NCBI GenBank assembly: GCA_015680685.1
Contig: MNCI01003714.1
Coordinates: 104,139-168,138 of the forward strand
Reading direction: 5' to 3'
Length of the DNA: 64,000 bases
Origin: Gnetum montanum
Taxonomy: Eukaryota; Streptophyta; Gnetopsida; Gnetales; Gnetaceae
Below the pieces are notes generated by a model that did no database searches, was not told where the DNA came from, and saw only the letters and a list, made by a program, of their open reading frames with translations. Below are positions 12,250-23,140 of this stretch, piece by piece; within the stretch, counting starts at the first letter, position 1; every line of letters starts with the position of its first letter. Position numbers and translations under genes: made by a program.

Positions 12250-13133
12250 TGATGAAGTGTTAAAGTGTTGTGTCGATGGGCCCCTATTGACGTGGTGTTA
12301 CCCCATCAATGGGGCCATGTCAACATAGCGTTTGTTGCATTTATGAGGCCCCGTCGACGTAGCTACACAATAAAGTCTATAAATCTGTGCTCATCTACTA
12401 TGTTTATGGGAGGTCTTATCATAGTTGTATCAAAGCTCTTGCAATTTTGTCATTTGAGAGTTAGAATATTTTTTTGAGTGCTTGCAATAGAAGTTAGAAA
12501 GTGTATAGATCTTTATTCGAGGACTAGTGTACTTGAGCACACTAGTGTGAATGATAATAAAGATGAACCTTTTGATAAAACCTTGCAACACTTAGAATAG
12601 ATTAATGATTTATTTCTACATTTACCATTTTCATTAATTATGTGATTAATTAAGATAAGTAAGACTTTAATTAATTAACTAATCAAGCTAAATAGATTAA
12701 ACACATAAATACAACTGCTTTGAGCATAACATACAACGCTTGGTAATCCTAGTAGCACTTAACACTTGGTAACCTAGCAGTGTTGTATGCATTTAGGATG
12801 TGTATGAAAAGGGGGACCAGATGCTTATGTTAGGATAGTTAGTTATTAATTAGTAATCACATTTAGTTGAATTGGTTAATAAATCAAGTTTTCAACTTGT
12901 TATTAATAGTAGGTGAATAAAATATAAAATAACAAAAATCATGTGCCCCAATTATACTTAACCATAAAACTAAGCTTCAAGAGTGTAGTTGGAAAGACAA
13001 CGATCATCATGATTAGATTTCACTTCTTAGAACCAATGTACTTAGGAACTTAAGATTTGTGAAATTTGACTAGATTCTGCATAAATGCTTGTAATTCATA
13101 TTGTTGGGTGTAGGCTATACCTATTGCTCATCA
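12250..13133 (+). repeat. E3 5' LTR, 884 bp
   Basis: It starts TGATGAAGTG and ends GCTCATCA, followed at once by the primer site. U3 carries repeated 'tcgatgggg / tcgacg' modules (about 12270-12365). CTATAAATC near 12378 is TATA-like, and AATAAAGATG near 12556 is a poly(A)-like signal. It is homologous to 38431-39313 (same strand) and to the E4 LTRs (opposite strand). Confidence 0.92.
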
Positions 13134-13134
13134 T

Positions 13135-13152
13135 TGATGCCATTTTTGGGGA
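13135..13152 (+). other. E3 primer binding site (tRNA-Asp type, decayed)
   Basis: TGATGCCATTTTTGGGGA begins one base after the LTR end. It matches the same consensus as the E1 and E5 sites with several transitions. Confidence 0.7.
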
Positions 13153-13281
13153 CCTTTAGTTTGTTACTTGTGCTATCTAGGACTTACTAAAAAAAGATTT
13201 AACATCTTTGGAATGAATCCTAAAGTCATATCATACATCAAAATAACTTCAACAATTATAATAAAGCACACTACATTTCTG

Positions 13282-15760
13282 TCTTCTTCTCATAGGAGTG
13301 AATCTGTACCCAAGTCTGATGGAATAAATTAGTAGGTGCCCCAACAATATAGAGTAATATATGCTTATCCTAATGAGTATGTACCAAATTTCACCTTTGT
13401 CCTACATCAAGATGAATAATTGTGGTGGTGAGACATGGAGGACAACATTGTGTTGCTGCTCAATCGATCCATTCCTATAATGATCCACCAAAATCTTATG
13501 TGGTTGGGCATCCAAGGGCTTCATGCTGAATATGTTGTGCAAGATACTAATACCAAGGATTATCATCCCACTAATGCACAATGTTTGAGGGATTGACAAC
13601 AAGAGCAACGTTACGAGTTTGCGAAGGGGAAGTGATCCAATGATTCCCTATTCCTAATGTACCAAAAAGATGATGGAGAGCTCTTCTCTAGGGGGTTTTC
13701 ATATAGAGAGACTTCTCTCTTTGACTTTGGTGAAGGAGATCAAAATAAGAATTTGTAGTCCACAATACATAATCCTGGTTCTAGTAAGAATAGATCCCAT
13801 GACAAAGGGGAATCCAAGTAGGAGAGTCATGGCAGGGATGCGGGTAAGCAACATGATCACAATAGTGGCTACGACCACTGAAGAGGGGGTGGTAGGCATC
13901 ATGATGATGCTAGTCTTCCTTCCTCTTTACCTTCATTGCCATCTTCTTCCTCTTCTGGCTCTAAATGCAATTGCAAGGAACATGATTGTAATGGAGGTGA
14001 CTGATGGGGCTGAGATGATCATAGGGACCATCAAGCAAGTTAAGATCTAGGGCATGGGCATTTAAGAGAGGCCCATTGCCATGAATGAAGGGGTAGCAAA
14101 GGACATCATAGGCACCAAGGTCTTGGCTATGATGAGCCTTTACTTGCTACCTAAAGCATGCTAAACATTACAGAGACAGTGAAAATTCCAATAGGCATGT
14201 GAAAGATAGTAGCATTAAGCGATTAGATATGAACAAAATCCTCAAATTTGAGGAGGGATATAACTATGATCCAAAAAATCATCTTCAGGCTTTTCATGAT
14301 GCCTGTGCCTTACATAACATAGAAAATGACTAGCAAAAGCTTAAGTTGTTTCCTAGGATACTCATCAAAGAAGCAGAAAGCTAGTACCAATCCTTGGAGC
14401 CAGAATCAATTTGTAGATGGAGTACGATGCTCAAACTATTGAACAACAAGTATCAAACATACTCTCAAGTGTCTAATTTGAGAAGGTAGATCCAGGGTTG
14501 AAAGCAAGGAACACATGAGTCCTTGGATGCCATCATGGGAAAATATTATTCCTTATTACACCGATGCCCTAGCCATGGTTACTCTCAATAGAAAAAAATT
14601 CAACACATCATAGATGGGCTTCACTCTAAAATGAGGAGAAATCTTGGGATCTATTCCCAAGGAAGACTATCAGAATTAAGAGCCCATCAAATTCAAAGGT
14701 TGATCGAGTAGGTAGTAAAAAAAGAAGGAGAGTTGAGGAAATGTGAAAGTACATAAGAATACAATTGAGATCCTTCCATTCATGAGAGGGAGGTTCGATT
14801 TTATGACAGCGAGAAGGAATCACCACTTGATGAGGTGGTGAACCAAAAAACCTTATCGATTCAAAAATTTACCTTTGAAATTTTGGCTAAGATAGATTAG
14901 TTATGGGACTCTATGGATAGTAGATTTCAAGCTATTTTGAAAATTGCTAACAAAGTAGTGATCATGACTACAAGAGGCAAAAGGAAGCTAAATGTGCTAA
15001 TCAAAGGGGCAAGGGCATGATTGTTGCAGTGGGGGAAGTTGTGAAATTTAAATAGATGATGATGGTGGGTGTGACATCTGCTAATATGAACATCCTAAGA
15101 GATGTTGCCCCATTGTGTCACACTTACATGAGTCTAGGATGTATGCTCTAAATCCTTACCTAGAAAAAAGAAAAACACCTAGAAGATTACCTTATCCTAA
15201 AGGTAATCCCACGTAGTTCCATTAACAACAACACTATTATCCAAGTGGAACTCCACCACAATTATACGAGTAGTATCAATAGTGGTAGTAACCATAGTCG
15301 TAAGGGATGCCACCACCAAGGCATTAGTATCCTTATAGGTAGCCAGATCCATATGGGTATTACGTTCAGAAACCCTTGTCTCCATATGACTCTTCTAGTC
15401 ACGTTTCTCCTTTCCAACATCACTATTATCCTTCTAAATACTATAGAACTCATTGTCCACATTCTAAGAGAGATACCACATTCCATCCTTATCCTTCTTC
15501 TATTCTCGCACCTATCCCACCCTCAATGTAGCTATCACCTACTCCATCCATGCAGGGTGAACTTCTAGCCCAGCTGTAGCAATGTAATACTACTAGGGCC
15601 ATCAATCTAAAATTAGTTAATTAACCAAGTGGTTCTAAACCTCATGCTCAAAAAAGATCATTTTTATGACCCAACAACTCTATTAATCCCTCATAGACTT
15701 AGGTGGTTGTTCATCCTAGTCCTAACTCATCCTTCACAAATCATTCCATTGAGAACACTT
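13282..15760 (+). pseudogene. E3 gag region
   Basis: The sequence begins at a CTG where E1 has its ATG (then SSSHRSES), so the start codon appears lost. The order is the same as in E1: a Ser/His-rich stretch (about 13820-14060), the gag core at about 14200-14700 (NKILKFEGGY, NPKNHLQAFHDACALHN-like, AESxYQSLEPESI, LNNKYQTYSQVSNL), an acidic segment, the Cys/His motif (about 15066-15130) with YALNPYLEKRKTPRRLPYP after it, and a Pro/Tyr/His-rich tail. There are many stops and frameshifts. Open stretches on either strand here are fragments or shadows. Confidence 0.82.
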
Positions 15761-15768
15761 CAAACTAA

Positions 15769-16310
15769 ATGTTGTCCAAAATCCATACTATTATGCTCTC
15801 TTATGTTGTATCTGATTGGATCCAAGCTAGCAACCTTCCTAGGAAATTAGTTGATCCTAGGAGTCCTCTTATTTATTTGCAGAATGTTGGGAATGAACCA
15901 TGTAAAGCTCTTCTTGATTTAGGTTCCAATGTGAACTTGATTTCTCATGAGATATATACTACTTGGAACTTGCCACCTCTCAAGAAGATTAATATCCAAT
16001 TAGAATTAGCAAACTAGTCCATTACTATTCCATTGGAACTGGTAGAAGACATTGTGACCACTGTCTGTGGGTGGTCTTATTCTACCAATTTCCTAGTAAT
16101 CAAGGTTGAGAACTATAAGGGGGACTTCCCAATCATTATGGGAAGGGCATGGCTAAGAACTATTAATGTATGAATGGAAATTAGATATCTTTCCCTAAAG
16201 ATATCTATGGAAAATGCATTTGAAAAGATCGAGAAGAAATGAGGTCCATGCATCTCATACAACGATACAGGGTGCAATTATGTGTAGAAACTCTGGCCTG
16301 TGAAATGAGC
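15769..16310 (+). pseudogene. E3 aspartic protease domain
   Basis: The frame reads DWIQASNLPRKLVDPRSPLI, then ALLDLGSNVNLIS with the catalytic Asp present, then WNLPPLKKINIQLELAN. Past a stop at 16015 it continues ITIPLELVEDIVTTVCGWSY and FPIIMGRAWLRTINV. The domain is complete in outline and inactivated by stops at former Gln/Trp codons. It matches 22638-23140 in E5. Confidence 0.85.
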
Positions 16311-16428
16311 ATCTAGTTTTGCATGCAGATAATGTGCACATGAGGTACATATTCAAAGGTACCTATACATGGCAACCACAAAACAAAAGGGCACCTAGTG
16401 GCTAACCATTGATTCTGAAAGTAGTACA

Positions 16429-17600
16429 ATGTGCATGGAACCTACTGAGAGCTTGGCATATGCTTATGTCGCAGGCATGAATGAATTAGAGCAAGTTCAT
16501 CACCAACTCTCTAATAATGAAAACAATGATACCAATTGGGGAAAATTGGAGATCCCTAATAATTTCAAGCAAGAGCCCCTAGAGTTGAAAACTCTACCTG
16601 CTAGCCTAGAATATGCATTCTTGAAAAATGATAAACTAATCATACTTAATGCCAAACTTGCTCCTAGGCAAAAAATAAAACTATTGAAAGTGGTCAATAG
16701 ATGACCAACAACCTTTGCTTGGCCACATCTTGAACTCATTGGAATTAATCCATGAATATGCTAGCATCGCATTTATACTAATCCATCCATGAAGCCAAGG
16801 AGGCAACCATAATGGTGGTTGTACCCAAAATTGAAGTAAATCATCAAAGAGGAGATTGAGCAACTCCTTAAGGTAGGGTCACCTATGCCATTCTAAATAG
16901 TAAGTGGATCAGCCCACTCATGATAGTGCTAAAGAGAGGTGGAAAATGACAGGCTTGTATCAACTTCAGGCTATCAAACATGGCAACATTCAAAGATCAT
17001 TTTCCATTGTCATTCATTGATCAGGTGTTGGACACCATATTTAGGCATTGCTATTACAATTTTCTAGATGGTTATAGTGGCTATAACCAAATCGAGATTA
17101 CACCAAAAGACTAGGTCAAAAAAAGTCCTTGGGGAACCTTTGTATATCATAATATTCCTTTTGGTTTGTGTAGTGCTCCTGCCACTTTCCAACGTATGGT
17201 CTTAAGCATCTTTCAGCAACAAATCGGTAATAGAGTGGAAGTCTTTATGGATGACTTCTCCACTTATGGTGCTACATTTGAGTAAGCCTTGGACCACCTT
17301 AAGCAAGTACTTAAAAAAAGATTTGTGGAGATAAGTATGCAACCCAATTGGCAAAAGAGCCATCTCATGGCTAGAGAAGACATTGTATTGGGGCATAGAA
17401 TTTCGTAGGAAGGGATCAAGATAGACCCTGAAAAGATAAGGGTCATCCAAGGAGTCAACCAAAAACTATAAAAGATGTTCAGTCATTCCTTGGACACACT
17501 CATTACTACTAGCAATTTATAAAGAATTTCTCTAATATTGCAAAATCATTGGTTGAGCTAATGAAGAAAGATGCTCCATTCATCTAAATTAAAAAATGTG
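16429..17600 (+). pseudogene. E3 linker and reverse transcriptase domain
   Basis: A 91-residue linker (MCMEPTESLAYAYVAGMNEL) leads into the RT: HFPLSFIDQVLDTIF, FLDGYSGYNQIEITPKD, PFGLCSAPATFQRMV and VEVFMDDFSTYG. The two catalytic aspartates are at 17250-17255. The thumb and tether follow (SFLGHTHYY-like). Stops and small frameshifts prevent translation. Compared with E1, the active-site residues survive but the frame does not. Confidence 0.88.
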
Positions 17601-18060
17601 AAAATGCATTTCAGAGCCTCAAGAAGAAGCTCATAGAGACTCCAATTCTACAAGCACCTAACTAGTCTAGATTGTTTCATATAATGATAAATGCATCAAA
17701 TTATGCCTTGGGAGTCATGCTTACATAGTTGGATGACAAGAAACATCCATATTATATTCACTATGTAAGCTGAAGCATTGTGGGTGTGTAGCTAAATTAC
17801 ACCATCACATAGAGAGAATTGATGGTGGTGTTGTATGCTTTGGAAAAGTTTAGGCACTATGTGCTTGGATATAAAGTGTTTGTGCACACTAATCATAATT
17901 CCATTTGTTTCCTAATGAACAAGCCAATGGTAAGTCGTGTCATATGGTGGCTTCTAATCTTGTAGGAATTTGATCTTACAATGATAGAATGAAAGCGGAC
18001 TAAGAATGTGGCTGCTAATCACTTGTCTTGGTTATGATTGGATAACAAAGAGGAGAAGAG
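17601..18060 (+). pseudogene. E3 RNase H domain
   Basis: Readable blocks are KNAFQSLKKKLIETPIL-like at the start, RELMVVLYALEKF, YVLGYKVFVHTNHNSICFL, FLMNKPMV and VAANHLSWL at the end. In the TDH motif the Asp reads Asn (HTNHN), as expected for a G-to-A change. It joins RT and integrase in the normal order. Confidence 0.82.
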
Positions 18061-18396
18061 CCCACTCTTTGACCAATTTCTTGCTAAACTCCTCTTTTCT
18101 AGTGTAATAAATGAACAAGTGCCCGCAAAACCAAAATGGTATGATGGAATCCTCACTTATCTTCTCACGTAGGAGATGCCACAAGATCTGGACTATAGGA
18201 AGAAATAATAGTTTCTTCATTAGGCTAATCACTTCATGCAAATCAATGGACACCTTTACAAGGTGTGTGTTGATGGCCTGGTTCATTGGTGTGTCCCTAA
18301 CACAAATCAATTGCACATTCTCTAGGATGCTCATGAAGGTCCTTGTGCAGGCCACTATGTAGGGAGATGCACGATCATAAACATCCTAATGATAGG
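18061..18396 (+). pseudogene. E3 integrase, 5' portion (before the E4 insertion)
   Basis: The N-terminal integrase region is recognisable by GHLYKVCVDGLVHWCVP, QLHILQDAHEGPCAGHYVGR and INILM. Coding similarity stops at 18396, directly at the E4 LTR. ATAGG (18392-18396) is the left copy of the target-site duplication, and the integrase resumes at 32275. Confidence 0.88.
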
Positions 18397-19309
18397 TGAT
18401 GAGTGGCAAGGTACCCCCTACACCTAACCATATGAATCATAAGCATTCATGCACAATCCAATCAAATTCTGTGGATGGGACTAGTTGTGGAATCTAGATC
18501 ATTATGCCTTGATGTTAGTTCATTGTCTTCCCACGTGGACTAGTGGTACCCTTTTCACATATTAACAACAAAAAGTAAAGTCTAAACTAGCCTACAGGTG
18601 ATGAGTGTCTGTTCCTAGCTTACCATACATGTCCTAATCCCACGTGTCCACTACTGGGATTACCAAGCATTATGCTAGTAGGTGAACCAAGCAATAACAT
18701 TGTTGGGATTACCAAGCAAAAATGTGTTTATGCTTGAAACTAGTCACATTCTACCACTTGATTAATATGCATGGAAACATAAATATTAACTAAGTGCATA
18801 GAATATAAATTGCATTAAAAGTAAATTTAATCTAAGTCAAAGTGTTGTAATGAATAAGAATCAATCTCAATCTTATTACCATTCATGGAATGTGTCCAAG
18901 TACATTGCCACTCGAATAAGATGTCATATAACTAACTCAAATCCATACTTATGGGCACTCACTAATTGTTCTCTAAGACTATGGAATAAAATTGCAAGAG
19001 TTCAGCTACTTTATTAACCAAAAAATGCCAATACACAGTAGGAGCAAGTGTATTTATAAGCAAAAATAGACACTACATCGATGGGGCCTTCTCAATGCAT
19101 CATTTCATGCATCAATGGGGCCTTATCAATGCATCATTTACATCAACAAGGCTACATTGATGGGACCTCATTGATGTGGTTGCATCGACATGGCTACTTC
19201 AAATCAGTTGCGTTTAAGTAGCTACCTTGAAGCGGTTTCCTCGAAGTAGCTACATCAAACTGACTTCCTTAAAGAGGTTACGTCAATGCAACTAAATAAT
19301 ACTTCATTA
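18397..19309 (-). repeat. E4 3' LTR, 913 bp
   Basis: On the minus strand it begins TAATGAAGT and ends CCACTCATCA. It is homologous to the E3 LTRs in the opposite orientation. Its U3 has repeated 'tcgatggggcc' and 'ctacctcaaag' modules (about 19075-19290). It abuts the E3 integrase on the left and a polypurine tract on the right. Confidence 0.9.
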
Positions 19310-19321
19310 TACCCCCATGAC
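19310..19321 (-). other. E4 polypurine tract
   Basis: On the minus strand GTCATGGGGGTA lies directly before the 3' LTR. The same sequence precedes the E5 3' LTR. It primes plus-strand DNA synthesis in LTR elements. Confidence 0.8.
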
Positions 19322-19582
19322 TAAATAAAAACTTGTCCTTAATTTAATAGGATATGACTAAGATTTTTTTATAACAAATTGGGAATGATGGGATTATTGA
19401 CCAACGCTAACTGCTGACTAACTCTCAATGTCACATTACAAAATTTTATTCGAGTGGATGCATTACAAAATGACAAAATGAAAAAAACATTGGATAGACA
19501 TTGAAGATTATAAAATTTGCAAAGGTCTTTAAAAATTTGCTAAATATGATTCTTCTTATTGCTGCTAGCAATGGTAGACTTC

Positions 19583-20425
19583 TGATGAGTGGCGAGGTAC
19601 CCCTACACTCAACCATACAAATACGAGCGTAACACACGCGATCCAGTCGAACTCTGCACACTAAGTGCCTACATGCCTCATGGAACACTTAAGGTTAATT
19701 ATTTGTTGTCTTCCCAAACTTACTTGTATTTGTCACGGTGTATGGTTAAGTAAGTCTGAGGTACATGATTTATATGGTCTTTTATGGTTTTATCTCCTAT
19801 GCTATCGAGGTGAAGGGTTGAGAGACTAATTACTAACTCTAACTAACGAACTAAGTCTAAATTAACCTAACATCAGCATCTGTTCCCACTTATCGTATAC
19901 ACCCTAAACCAATGCAACCATGGTTATCAAACGCTAGTCATTGCTAGGATCACCACGCGTAACGCACGTGCTCGAAGCGATCATACTGAGGCACTTAACT
20001 AGGAGAGAAGGGTTGAGAAGGATTTAATAACTAATAAAGAATGTAAATGGAAAATAGTAAATAACAATAAATAAATCCTAATTATCCTATTCCATGCACT
20101 ACAAGGTTTATCCAAGAAGCTCGTCTTTATTGCCGTACACAAACTTGTGTTCAAGTACAATGTCTGCTCGAATAAAGATCTGTTCACTCTGGAGTTCCTA
20201 CTGTGGGCACATGAAAATTAATCTATCTCTGGAGTGGAAAAACTACTAGAGTTTCACTATGGTCTAGGCCTACATGCAGAAATAAGGGAGAGCCACCTCT
20301 TATTTATAGATATGACGAAGCACCGCGATATCGTGTATACAATATCGCAGGGGAAGATGTGATATCGCGTATGCAATATCGCAAGGGATGCGATATTGCG
20401 GCCCATGCGATATCGCATCCCATCA
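19583..20425 (-). repeat. E5 3' LTR, 843 bp
   Basis: On the minus strand it begins TGATGGGATGC and ends CCACTCATCA. It aligns with 25898-26689 but has about 50 extra bases of GCGATATCGC-type repeats at its U3 end (about 20330-20400). Confidence 0.92.
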
Positions 20426-20437
20426 TACCCCCATGAC
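20426..20437 (-). other. E5 polypurine tract
   Basis: GTCATGGGGGTA on the minus strand abuts the LTR start TGATGGG. It is identical to the E4 tract. Confidence 0.82.
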
Positions 20438-22443
20438 TAAATGAAAACTTGTCCTTGAGTTCCTTACAATAATATTGGGAAGGTATGGGATTATTGACTC
20501 AAATGGAACTAATGGGATGACATGTGAACGGATCATCATTACAAGACACAACAAAACTGGTGTTCATGACAACAAGAGTGAACACCTTATTACATTGACA
20601 TTTGGCCTCATTTGGTAGCTAAGAAAGAGAGAGAGAGAGAAGTGTTGCTGCTGCCAATGCCAAGATTACACCTTTCATTGTCCATTGGTAAGCACACCAT
20701 CAGTCTTGCTCCTTGCATAGCTGCTTCCAGCACTGCTCCATTCCAAGTGTTCCTTCTAGATCCCCTCCGTTGTTGCATGATTTCCATCTGCACAGACAAC
20801 ATAATCTTTTATTAGCAAGGGTAAATGAATCATCATGTAATTGATACCTTGCTTTGGTGTAAGTCCATTGACTGAGTTGTGGTATGGCTGATTGCGGGTC
20901 TAGAGATATAATATCGATGACTACCGAAGGTGTAGGGGTTAGGAAAAAATAAAAAAAAATGGGGCTAGGAGAAAATCGAAAAATTCGGGTCCCATACCCC
21001 CATGACTAATCGCAAACCTCTGATAGCGTTAAAATGGAAAAATAAAAGGAACAAGAAAGATGAGGAAAAAGAGACACCTATAGCATTGATGAAATGGATG
21101 TCAAGATGGAAATGAACAAAATAAAATTAATTGCAAAAATGTTAGGGAAAAGTAGTTAACTGGTGCACCAAATAGGAATGTCAGTGGGTCCTCCCCAAAG
21201 CAAGCTCATGCCCTTAATGCCCTGACAAACCCACATTCAAAGAGTTCGTAGGCTCTGGGAATGTCCTTTGGAACAAGAGTTAAAGTCTTAACCATAAGAA
21301 TTTACCAAAAAGAAAACGATGTATCTACCAAAATATGCACTAATGATACAACTGGCAATGAGGTGAATAATGGAGAGAAGGATGGAGAGAATAGAATGGA
21401 ATGGAGTCTCAAAAACAAGGTGGTGTACAACCCTTTGTGTAGTTCATGATTAATGTGACTTAGCAAATCTCATTCCAACTCTGGCCTCAAACCAACCACA
21501 TCCAGTGACTTCACATTAATACATTTGGCCAATCCATCCACTTGAAGTAACAAGAATGCCATCTCCAAGAGCCACCACCATTCTGACGAAACAAAGAGGG
21601 AGAGAATGGGAAGCGAGAAGGCCCTTAGTTAGAGGGAATGTTTTTAGTTCCATAACCAGTGCTTGTAGCCCAAATTATTATTTCATCTAAGGGGTGTGCT
21701 TTGAATTCTCACTTTCTTTTATTTTCTTTTTCTTTTTTCTTCTTTTTTTTTCTTTTCGTGTTTTGTGTTTTTATGTGTGAGAACCACACCATGCAAAGAC
21801 TTCTTATTTTTATTTGCTCAGTTTCCAATAATTGGGTAACGTCAGAATGGTAAGAAAACTCTAGAAGAAAACATCCAAGCACCCAAGAGAATGGCCAACA
21901 CAAATGCATCAAGTTCCCTTGAAGTCACACCCTTTTCAATCTTTGAGTCCTTCCTTAGTTTGAGAAATGCCCAGTCACCAATTAGTTAGAGTTCTTATTA
22001 GAAAGGGACTGTACATTTCCAAGCTGAGAGAGACCATACAAACTATGGATGGATGGATGAAGTGAACTCATTGCCTGCCATATCAAAAGAAACATACCTT
22101 AGTATCAACATTATGACTTAAAGGTAAAAACCAAACATTGGCAATCAATATGAAAATAGTTCATACCATCGTGAAGAACACTTATTGGGTGACAAACTTA
22201 CACGGTGGATCACACACACAAGACACACATAAAAAATGGAAAAGTATAACGATTTTGTAAAACAAAAACAAGAAAAGTTAAAGAAATTGTAAAACAAAAA
22301 TAAGAAAAGTTAAATTTGTAAAACAAAAATGTGTAAGACAAAAACGTGTAAAACCAAAAACTTGTAAAACAAAAAAGTGTAAAACAAAAACTAAAGAGAA
22401 CTGAGGGCCCCAAATGATTATCATGGGTGGCCATCTCCCCCAT
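20438..22443 (-). other. E5 3' noncoding region with remnant of the extra ORF
   Basis: This region matches 26690-28560 (E4) and, inverted, 33331-35411 (E3). Next to gag-pro is a tract of degenerate 'tgtaaaacaaaaa' repeats (22240-22395). A second polypurine-like motif (TTAGTCATGGGGGTATGG on the minus strand) lies near 20990. About 200 bases later comes CAG then an ATG at 20785-20787, the position where E2 and E3 start their extra ORF. Only about 200 bases of that ORF remain. Confidence 0.7.
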
Positions 22444-23140
22444 GACTAAATTGCAAGGGAGAGATCTGAAATAATAAACATCTATTTGAATTTCGTAAGA
22501 GTGCCCAACTTCTCCCGACTGATGTTCTTAGATTAAGGGGTGGAAGTTGGCGACGCTCATACTCCAATGTGTCTATGCTTTCATTGTTAACATGAGTTGT
22601 TTCCTCAATTCGTTCCATGCATATTGAATTGCTCTTTCTAGTAGCTGTCAACCACGGGGTGTCCACTACTTGTGTGGTTGCTACATACAGGCACCTTTGA
22701 AATTTGTGTTTCTTGGGCACACCGATTACATGAAAGAGATGCTAAACATTCTTTCATGTCATCACCCTCTGAGTCACTGTATGTGATGCATGGAACTTTT
22801 TTCTTCTCGATCTTTCCATATATGTTTACCTTAGATATCTCCAAGGAAAGAGCGTGGATCCTAAGGCATGCGTCTATTGTGCTTAGCCATGCTCTTCCCA
22901 TTATAATTGGGAAGTCCCTTGCATTATTGTTGACTTCAATCACTAGGAAATCAGCTGGGTAGGACCAACCACACACAGTGGTAACGATGTCCTCCACCAA
23001 TCCCAAGGGAATGGTGATGGACTGGTCTGCCAACTCTAGTTGGATGTTGCTCTTCTTAAGTTGGGGCAGGTTCCAGGCTTGATACATCTCTCGTGAAATT
23101 AGGTTAACTCCAAAACCTAAGTCAAGAAGAGCCTTATGAG
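22444..23140 (-). pseudogene. E5 aspartic protease and truncated linker
   Basis: The catalytic region reads NEPHKALLDLGFGVNLIS at about 23090-23140. It is followed by the 149-residue open stretch WNLPQLKKSNIQLELAD, ITIPLGLVEDIVTTVCGW and FPIIMGRAWLSTIDA. The linker that leads to RT in E1 is present up to LPPLNLRTSVGRSW and then leaves the alignment near 22500. No RT palm follows. This marks the 5' edge of the deletion. The protease frame is the least damaged in the window. Confidence 0.85.

Noticed and set aside
13670-14050. 126-residue Met/Ile-rich plus-strand frame
   Set aside because: It is in a wrong frame of the E3 gag Ser/His-rich region.
15245-15568. 107-residue plus-strand open frame
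   Set aside because: It overlaps the E3 gag tail in another frame; the true gag frame matches E1 and E5 here.
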